The position numbers and the translations under genes are program-made. This document shows positions 4,856 to 10,535 of a DNA stretch of 10,535 bases, one piece after another. Under the pieces are notes generated by a model. That model saw only the letters and a program-made list of their open reading frames with translations. It was not told where the DNA came from and searched no databases. The stretch lies in contig CAZKPD010000087.1 of the NCBI GenBank assembly GCA_964554585.1, positions 1 to 10,535 on the forward strand. The letters are read 5' to 3'. Position 1 is the stretch's first letter. Every line of letters starts with the position of its first letter. The stretch is from Perlabentimonas sp964554585. GTDB lineage: Bacteria; Bacteroidota; Bacteroidia; Bacteroidales; Tenuifilaceae.

Positions 4856-6175
4856 ATGGAAAGTGCACTATTAATTGTTTTTATAGGACTTATCGTTTTT
4901 ATTTCCCACCTATTTACAGGGATCTTTGAGCGTAAGCGAATTCCTGACGTACTTCTACTCATGATGGTGGGTTTGCTTTTAGGGCCCGTGTTAAATCTCG
5001 TAACGCCCGAATCGTTTGGTATTTTAGGATCTACATTTACAACTATTACCTTAGTGGTTATTCTATTTGAGGGTGGGCTAACACTAGATTTCGATCAGCT
5101 CCGAAAAGCTATTAAGGGAACGGCAGCACTTACAATCACCAGTTTCTTTGTTACAGCTATTATTGTGGGGCTCATCTCATGGTTGGCTTTTGGATTGCAT
5201 CCTGTTGCCGGATTTATGTTGGGATCCATCGTGGGGGGCACCTCGTCGGCAGTTATTATCCCCATGGTTCCACAGCTTCGAATGAGTCAGGATTCACGGA
5301 CGGTGCTAATCCTTGAGTCGGCAATAAACGATGTGCTCTGTATCGTATTTGCCCTGGCACTGTTAGAGACATTTCATGTAAAAGAGGTTAATGTGGGTCT
5401 TATCATCGGAAAGATTATATCATCATTTATTTTGGCCGCCGTTATGGGGGTAATTGGGGCTTTGATATGGTCAGTCTTATTAGATAAAGTAAGAGCCATA
5501 CGTAATACGATCTTCACTACGCCCGCATTTGTATTTATTATATATGGAATTTCCGAAATGTTTGGCTATAGTGGTGCTATCTCTTCGTTGGCTTTTGGTA
5601 TCACCTTGGCAAACCTAAAAGTTGTAAATACAAGTTTTTTAAAACGTTTTATTAAGTCTGAAACCATTGAACTCAATGAAACCGAGAAACTCTTCTTTTC
5701 CGAAATAGTTTTTCTTTTAAAAACTTTCTTCTTTATATACATTGGTTTATCTATTCAGTTAAACAACCTATGGGCTCTGCTTTTAGGTTTAGTGGTAACC
5801 CTGATAATGTATCTGGTTCGCATTCCCGTTGTACGGTTCTCAATCCGAAAACCTACTTCAACTAACGATTTGACCATGATGAGTATACTGTTTCCCAAAG
5901 GGTTAGCTGCAGCTGTTCTGGCCACAATACCATTTCAGCAGGGAATAGAAGGAGGTGCGTTTATTCGAGATATTACCTATGCTATTATCCTTATTAGTAT
6001 TACTTTAACCAGCGTGTTAATTCCTTTGGTAGAGCGCTCAAAAACCGTTCGGGGGTTTTATGCCATCTTCTTGCGTAAGGGTTTTTTCCGGTGGCGAAAA
6101 GAGAAAAAGGGAATGCCTCTAAAAAGCGATGTGGTGGAGCAAAGTGATACTAAAGCGGAAGAATTACCCGATTAA
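4856..6175 (+). CDS. Cation/proton antiporter, CPA family
   Basis: A 439-residue membrane protein with about a dozen hydrophobic segments from residue 3 to about 400 and a short charged cytoplasmic tail rich in Lys, Arg and Glu. Family landmarks are FEGGL (71-75), GGTSSAVI (127-134) and ESAINDV (154-160), whose Asn158-Asp159 pair is the ion-binding ND motif of electroneutral CPA1-type exchangers; CPA2 members usually carry DD. It should exchange Na+ or K+ for H+ across the inner membrane, serving pH and salt homeostasis. No regulatory TrkA domain is present, consistent with the length. The ATG lies 6 nt after the EEP stop, so translation is probably coupled, and an intrinsic terminator follows. 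A sampled 60-base stretch (5641-5700) is about one third GC, though other parts are richer. The cation preferred cannot be read from sequence. Confidence 0.9.
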   Translation: MESALLIVFIGLIVFISHLFTGIFERKRIPDVLLLMMVGLLLGPVLNLVTPESFGILGSTFTTITLVVILFEGGLTLDFDQLRKAIKGTAALTITSFFVTAIIVGLISWLAFGLHPVAGFMLGSIVGGTSSAVIIPMVPQLRMSQDSRTVLILESAINDVLCIVFALALLETFHVKEVNVGLIIGKIISSFILAAVMGVIGALIWSVLLDKVRAIRNTIFTTPAFVFIIYGISEMFGYSGAISSLAFGITLANLKVVNTSFLKRFIKSETIELNETEKLFFSEIVFLLKTFFFIYIGLSIQLNNLWALLLGLVVTLIMYLVRIPVVRFSIRKPTSTNDLTMMSILFPKGLAAAVLATIPFQQGIEGGAFIRDITYAIILISITLTSVLIPLVERSKTVRGFYAIFLRKGFFRWRKEKKGMPLKSDVVEQSDTKAEELPD

Positions 6176-6216
6176 GACTAAAATTCCTCTGAGTTTCTCG
6201 TTGGATATACAGCTTT

Positions 6217-6241
6217 TGAGCACCTCCAAAGGTGCTTTTTT
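6217..6241 (+). terminator. Rho-independent terminator after the antiporter gene
   Basis: The stem agcacct (6219-6225) pairs with aggtgct (6230-6236) over 7 bp around a CCAA loop, and a run of six T (6236-6241) follows. It starts about 40 nt after the antiporter stop and ends the lipoprotein-EEP-antiporter group. The remaining 130 bases to the adaptor gene should hold the efflux-operon promoter. The nearest -7 resemblance is AACCTTTG (6312-6319), with one mismatch and no well-spaced TTG. Confidence 0.85.
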
Positions 6242-6374
6242 AGCTATAGTTGCATTTGGATTTGAATTGGGTTGTTCAAAACTTAATAAGCTAAAAATTG
6301 TTCACTCTATAAACCTTTGGCAGGCTTAACGGTCTTATTCAAGCATATTGACTAAAAAATTTTATTTCACATCC

Positions 6375-7424
6375 ATGAGAAAGTATAATTTTCTATTACT
6401 ATCCCTTTTAGCGGCATTTATTTTATCGTCCTGTGGTGGCAAGGGTAAGGATAACACCGATAATCGCGCACAGCGTGCAGGCCTTTCGGTGGATGCCTAT
6501 AGGGTGATCATGCAACCTTTAACGCAAGGATTATCCCTTTCGGGTACTTTGCTGGCAGGAGAGGAGGTAGAACTTAGAGCCGAAACCACCGGTAAGCTGG
6601 TGGAATTCCATTTGGTTGAGGGCAGCTTGGTGAAAGAGGGACAGCTACTGGCAAGAGTGAATGATACCGAGATTCGCGCAAGGTTGGAGAAATTGCGGTC
6701 TGACCTCAAGCTGGCCGAAGAGGATCTGCAGCGTAAGCAGCGGCTTAAAGAGATAAATGCGCTAAGCCAGCAGGATTTGGATGTGGCCTTAAACAAGGTG
6801 GATGGCATTAGGGCAGAGATGCGCCTCTCTGAGGCGCAAATTGCCAAGGCCGAGATTCGTGCGCCCTTTGATGGGCGCATTGGATTGCGCCATGTGAGCC
6901 CCGGTAGCTTTATTGGTGCCAATACGGTGCTGGCTACACTTATTCAGGATAATCCGCTACGGCTCGAGTTCTCCGTTCCGGAGCGATACGCCTACGGCGT
7001 TACCATTGGCAAAGAGGTTACTTTTTCATTGGGGCATAACCCTGCAGAGCATAATGCAACAATTTATGCCACCGAGTCGGTAATCGATTTGCAAACCCGT
7101 GCGCTTAAAGTTCGTGCCATATGCCCCAATGTAAAGGGAGAGCTGATCCCCGGTTCTTTTGCTCGGGTAACGTTTAGCATCAGCGGCAATCTGCAAACCA
7201 TACTTGTTCCTCCCCATGCACTGATTCCAGTATTAGGTGGTCAAAATGTGGTGCTTGCGCGTAACGGTAAGGCCGCTTTTGTTGCCGTTGAAACAGGGGT
7301 ACGTACACCCACAGCGGTTGAGATAGTATCCGGCTTAAATGTGGGAGATACGCTGCTATTTTCCGGTTTGCTTCAGGTTAGAGAGGGCTCTCTGCTAAAG
7401 CTTAATATGGTTGATAGCTGGTAA
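6375..7424 (+). CDS. RND efflux periplasmic adaptor (membrane fusion protein), lipoprotein
   Basis: A 349-residue protein from the ATG at 6375. The frame is open from a TTG at 6348, but the ATG gives a proper lipoprotein signal with lipobox LSSC and Cys20. The domain order is that of an HlyD/AcrA-type adaptor: a first lipoyl half (about 65-97, ELRAETTGKLVEFHLVEG...), an alpha-helical coiled-coil hairpin (about 98-157, rich in Leu, Glu, Lys and Arg), a second lipoyl half (158-190, AEIRAPFDGRIGLRHVSPG), then beta-barrel and membrane-proximal domains to the end. It bridges the inner-membrane permease to an outer-membrane channel. The permease gene begins 44 nt downstream, so the two form one operon. 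The short hairpin fits pairing with a TolC-like channel encoded elsewhere or just beyond the window. The substrate is unknown. Confidence 0.93.
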   Translation: MRKYNFLLLSLLAAFILSSCGGKGKDNTDNRAQRAGLSVDAYRVIMQPLTQGLSLSGTLLAGEEVELRAETTGKLVEFHLVEGSLVKEGQLLARVNDTEIRARLEKLRSDLKLAEEDLQRKQRLKEINALSQQDLDVALNKVDGIRAEMRLSEAQIAKAEIRAPFDGRIGLRHVSPGSFIGANTVLATLIQDNPLRLEFSVPERYAYGVTIGKEVTFSLGHNPAEHNATIYATESVIDLQTRALKVRAICPNVKGELIPGSFARVTFSISGNLQTILVPPHALIPVLGGQNVVLARNGKAAFVAVETGVRTPTAVEIVSGLNVGDTLLFSGLLQVREGSLLKLNMVDSW

Positions 7425-7468
7425 ATGGTTTGCCCAATCCGCATTTCTAATTTTTCAATTCCGTATCC

Positions 7469-10400
7469 ATGAATATTTCTACAGTCAGTATAAACAGGCC
7501 CGTGCTAACCATTGTGATATCCATTATCATTATGCTTTTTGGGGTGGTTAGCTACACCTTTCTGGGCGTTAGGGAATACCCTAGCGTCGATCCGCCCATT
7601 GTGTCGGTTAGCACCACCTATGTTGGAGCCAATGCCGATGTGATTGAAGCGCAGATTACCGAGCCGCTGGAAGCGGCAATCAACGGTATTTCAGGGATTA
7701 AATCCATCACCTCTAGCAGTGCCGATGGTCGTAGCTCCATTACCGTTGAGTTTCAGCTGGGGGTTGATATGGAAGCTGCTGCCAACGACGTGCGCGACAA
7801 GGTGTCGCAGGCTGTTCGAAGGCTTCCCCCCGATATTGATGCACCGGTGGTGAGCAAAGCCGATGCCGATGCTGAAACGGTAATGATGCTTACGGTTCAG
7901 AGTAATAAGCGGGATTTGTTAGAGCTGTCGAATTTTGGGAATAATGTGATTAAAGAAAGGCTGCAAACCGTAACGGGTGTTAGTGAGGTAAGTATTTGGG
8001 GAGATAAGCTCTATTCCATGCGACTAAGGCTCGAACCCAACAAGCTGGCTGCCTTTCAGCTCACCCCATCCGATATTCGGTTAGCACTTACTCGCGAGAA
8101 CATAGAACTGCCCACAGGAATCATTGAAGGATACTATACAGAGCTGTCCATACGCACACTGGGAAGACTTGAAACCGAGGACGATTTTAACAACCTGATC
8201 ATTAAAGAGGTTGGGGGTGTTCCTGTTAAGCTTAAGGATGTGGGTCGGGCAGAGCTGGCTCCCGAGAATGAGCGCTCATTGCTTAGGGGGATTGGCGGTA
8301 TCCCGCAAATTGGGGTGGCACTTACCTCGCAACCGGGTGCTAACTATATTGATATTGCCGATAGGGTGTATGAGCGTCTTGATCAGATGAAAAAAGAGAT
8401 GCCCGAAGACATTACCATCAATGTGGCTATGGATATTACCACCTCCATCCGTAAAGCGGTGAAGGAGGTGAGCGATACTATCCTTATTGCCTTTGTGCTG
8501 GTAATCATTGTAATTTTTGTGTTCCTGCGCCGATGGCGCATCACATTGATTCCCATGCTCACCATTCCCATATCGCTCATCGGAGCCTTCTTTGTGATGT
8601 ACATCATGGGTTTTTCCATCAATGTGCTTACCCTGTTGGGCATTGTGCTGTCCGTTGGCCTTGTGGTGGACGATGCCATTGTAATGGTTGAGAATATTTA
8701 TGCTAAGGTGGAGCAGGGAATGGAACCCTTTAAGGCGGGATATACGGGAACCAAGGAGATCTTCTTTGCCATTGTTTCCACTACTGTGACCCTGGTTTCG
8801 GTGTTCCTTCCCATTGTCTTTCTGCAGGGTATCACGGGCAGACTTTTCCGTGAGTTTGGTATAGTGCTCTCGGGTGCTATAATTATCTCCACTGTTATTG
8901 CGCTTACTCTTACTCCTATGATGAGCGTTAGGATGTTGGGTTCACAAAAAAAGGAGGGAAAAATTGCGGCCGCAGTGGGAGGTTTTTTCAATCGCTTATC
9001 TGCAGCCTATGAGCGTTCGCTCACCAAGTTTGTAAGCAAGCGATGGATTGCCTTTCCCATTATTGCTGTAGCTCTGGTTTTAATCGTTACACTGGGTGCT
9101 CTAATCCCTTCGGAACTTGCACCCATGGAGGATAAGAGCCGATTGCGCATTTCGGCTACTGCCCCCGAGGGTACCTCTTTTGAGGTGATGGATGAGTACA
9201 TGAGTAACATTGTCAACTATATTGATACCATGCCCGAGCGCAAGGCAATCATTGCAGTTACCTCGCCGGGTTGGTCGGGTTCCCGTAATTCCGGATTTGT
9301 GAATATGATTCTCCACGAGCCCAACGAGCGAACCAAATCGCAACAGCAATTGGCCAACGAGATTCAGGCGTATTTAAACACCCAAACCCTTGCTCGCTCT
9401 TATGTTACGCAAGACCAGACCATTCGGGCCGGACGTGGGGGCGGATTACCTGTGCAGTTTGTGGTGCAAGCACCAAACTTTGAAAAGCTCAAAGAGGTAG
9501 TACCTATTTTCCTGCGCCGCGCGCAGGATGATCCCCGCTTTCAGGTGGTAGATGTGAATCTGAAATTTAATAAACCCGAACTTTTGGTTGAAATTGACCG
9601 TGAAAAAGCGCGTACCTCAGGGGTTACCGTAAGGGATATTGCAGAGGCGCTTCAGCTCTACTTCTCGGGTTCTCGCTACGGGTTCTTTATTCACAATGGC
9701 AAGCAGTATCAGGTTATCGGTCAGGCTGAGAGACAGTTCCGTGATGAGCCATCGGACATTAGCAATATCCAAGTGCGTAACGACAGGGGAAACCTTGTGG
9801 AGCTGGGCAACCTTATTTCCATTTCGGAGCAGAGTACACCTCCCCAAAGGTATAGGTATAACCGCTACAGCTCGGCCACATTTAGTGCGTCTGCTGCCCA
9901 AGGGTTAACCCTAGGACAGGGTATTGAAGCCATGCGCGAGATTGCTGATGAAGTGCTTGACGATAGCTTTTCCACAACGCTCACCGGTATCTCTCAGCAG
10001 TTTGAGGAGAGCTCGGGGAGCATGTACTTTGCTTTTGTATTTGCGCTTATCCTTGTGTTTTTGGTTCTTGCAGCCCAATTCGAGAGCTTTAGGGATCCGC
10101 TCATTATCATGATTACTGTACCTCTAGCATTGGTAGGTGCCATACTTTCGCTCTATCTGCTGGGGCAAACCATGAATATCTTTAGCCAGATTGGGATCAT
10201 CGTGCTAATTGGTATAGTTACCAAAAACGGGATTCTGATTGTGGAGTTTGCCAACCAGAAAAAGCTAAAAGGGTATAGCAAGAATGATGCGGTGATTGAA
10301 GCGGCAGGTCAGCGCTTGCGACCCATTCTGATGACGAGCTTAGCCACCATTTTTGGTGCGCTGCCCATAGCCATTGCCATGGGAACCGCATCTACCAGCC

Positions 10401-10531
10401 GGATACCCATGGGTACAACAATTATTGGCGGGCTGCTTGTGTCATTAGGATTAACACTTTACATTATTCCAGCTATGTACAGCTACATTTCCAGTAAAAA
10501 ACCTAATATTCTTCACCATGAGGGCGAATAG
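7469..10531 (+). CDS. RND efflux permease, HAE1/AcrB type
   Basis: A full-length 1020-residue proton-driven exporter, close to the usual 1020-1050 for the family. It starts with the typical NISTVSINRPVLT, and TM1 spans about 11-31. The first large periplasmic loop (about 32-335) includes EYPSVDPPIVSVST and the EPLEAAINGI segment. TM2-TM6 lie at about 336-490, with the TM4 proton-relay pair Asp401-Asp402 in GLVVDDAIVMVENI. A second periplasmic loop (about 548-850) is followed by TM8-TM12, with the TM10 lysine (Lys919) in IVTKNGILIVEFANQ. All relay residues are intact, so it should be active. The repeated plan of its two halves is the usual internal duplication. It works as a trimer with the adaptor encoded just upstream. 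Drugs, bile acids or fatty acids are common substrates in the family, but none can be assigned here. The window ends 4 nt after the stop. Confidence 0.96.
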   Translation: MNISTVSINRPVLTIVISIIIMLFGVVSYTFLGVREYPSVDPPIVSVSTTYVGANADVIEAQITEPLEAAINGISGIKSITSSSADGRSSITVEFQLGVDMEAAANDVRDKVSQAVRRLPPDIDAPVVSKADADAETVMMLTVQSNKRDLLELSNFGNNVIKERLQTVTGVSEVSIWGDKLYSMRLRLEPNKLAAFQLTPSDIRLALTRENIELPTGIIEGYYTELSIRTLGRLETEDDFNNLIIKEVGGVPVKLKDVGRAELAPENERSLLRGIGGIPQIGVALTSQPGANYIDIADRVYERLDQMKKEMPEDITINVAMDITTSIRKAVKEVSDTILIAFVLVIIVIFVFLRRWRITLIPMLTIPISLIGAFFVMYIMGFSINVLTLLGIVLSVGLVVDDAIVMVENIYAKVEQGMEPFKAGYTGTKEIFFAIVSTTVTLVSVFLPIVFLQGITGRLFREFGIVLSGAIIISTVIALTLTPMMSVRMLGSQKKEGKIAAAVGGFFNRLSAAYERSLTKFVSKRWIAFPIIAVALVLIVTLGALIPSELAPMEDKSRLRISATAPEGTSFEVMDEYMSNIVNYIDTMPERKAIIAVTSPGWSGSRNSGFVNMILHEPNERTKSQQQLANEIQAYLNTQTLARSYVTQDQTIRAGRGGGLPVQFVVQAPNFEKLKEVVPIFLRRAQDDPRFQVVDVNLKFNKPELLVEIDREKARTSGVTVRDIAEALQLYFSGSRYGFFIHNGKQYQVIGQAERQFRDEPSDISNIQVRNDRGNLVELGNLISISEQSTPPQRYRYNRYSSATFSASAAQGLTLGQGIEAMREIADEVLDDSFSTTLTGISQQFEESSGSMYFAFVFALILVFLVLAAQFESFRDPLIIMITVPLALVGAILSLYLLGQTMNIFSQIGIIVLIGIVTKNGILIVEFANQKKLKGYSKNDAVIEAAGQRLRPILMTSLATIFGALPIAIAMGTASTSRIPMGTTIIGGLLVSLGLTLYIIPAMYSYISSKKPNILHHEGE

Positions 10532-10535
10532 TTTA

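Noticed and set aside
8383..9901. Several minus-strand open frames of 69-98 codons inside the permease gene
   Set aside because: All lie wholly within a full-length RND permease with intact motifs, and their products show no recognisable features.
1..10535. tRNA or rRNA genes
   Set aside because: I saw no cloverleaf with a conserved T-arm (GGTTCGA-type) and no rRNA-like stretch on either strand. The stem-loops found do not fit tRNA geometry.

Overview
The window looks like a chromosomal contig from a member of the Bacteroidota, probably near the Bacteroidales/Marinilabiliales; that placement is by protein style, not by a search. Supporting signs are exported proteins whose signal peptides end in ...Q (YSQ, RAQ, VAQ), three exact copies of the phylum's -7 promoter motif TAnnTTTG (each TACCTTTG), mostly absent Shine-Dalgarno sites, a stand-alone TonB C-terminal domain, and a lipid-anchored RND adaptor. 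A run of ten Ns at 4066-4075 marks a draft assembly.

Region 1 (1 to about 2300) is an AT-rich accessory stretch. Hand-counted 60-base samples from the first and third small genes are about one third GC, against roughly half or more in samples from the beta-helix lipoprotein and the RND permease. It holds three small plus-strand genes without clear relatives among the later genes: a three-helix membrane protein (118-504), a secreted TonB-C-like protein (800-1255) and a secreted orphan (1561-2010). They are separated by modular, hairpin-rich repeats: a perfect 55-bp direct repeat (1-55 and 695-749), a second repeat block (609-651 and 1413-1455), a shared CGGCAGCGG motif in all three spacers, and a cluster of short hairpins (1303-1405). 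The layout resembles a cassette array, but canonical integron attC sites are not visible.

Region 2 (2011-2301) is a 291-bp non-coding stretch with two promoter candidates, a 14-bp perfect palindrome and a long imperfect stem-loop just before the first housekeeping-like gene. It could be a regulated leader or a small RNA gene.

Region 3 (2302-6241) holds three plus-strand genes: a beta-helix surface lipoprotein, an exported endonuclease/exonuclease/phosphatase-family enzyme (interrupted by the N gap) and a CPA-type cation/proton antiporter. The last two are only 6 nt apart, and the group ends in a clear intrinsic terminator.

Region 4 (6375-10531) is a two-gene RND efflux operon: a lipoprotein membrane-fusion adaptor and a full-length HAE1-type permease with its proton-relay residues intact. 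No outer-membrane channel gene is present before the window ends, 4 nt after the permease stop. Every convincing gene is on the plus strand.
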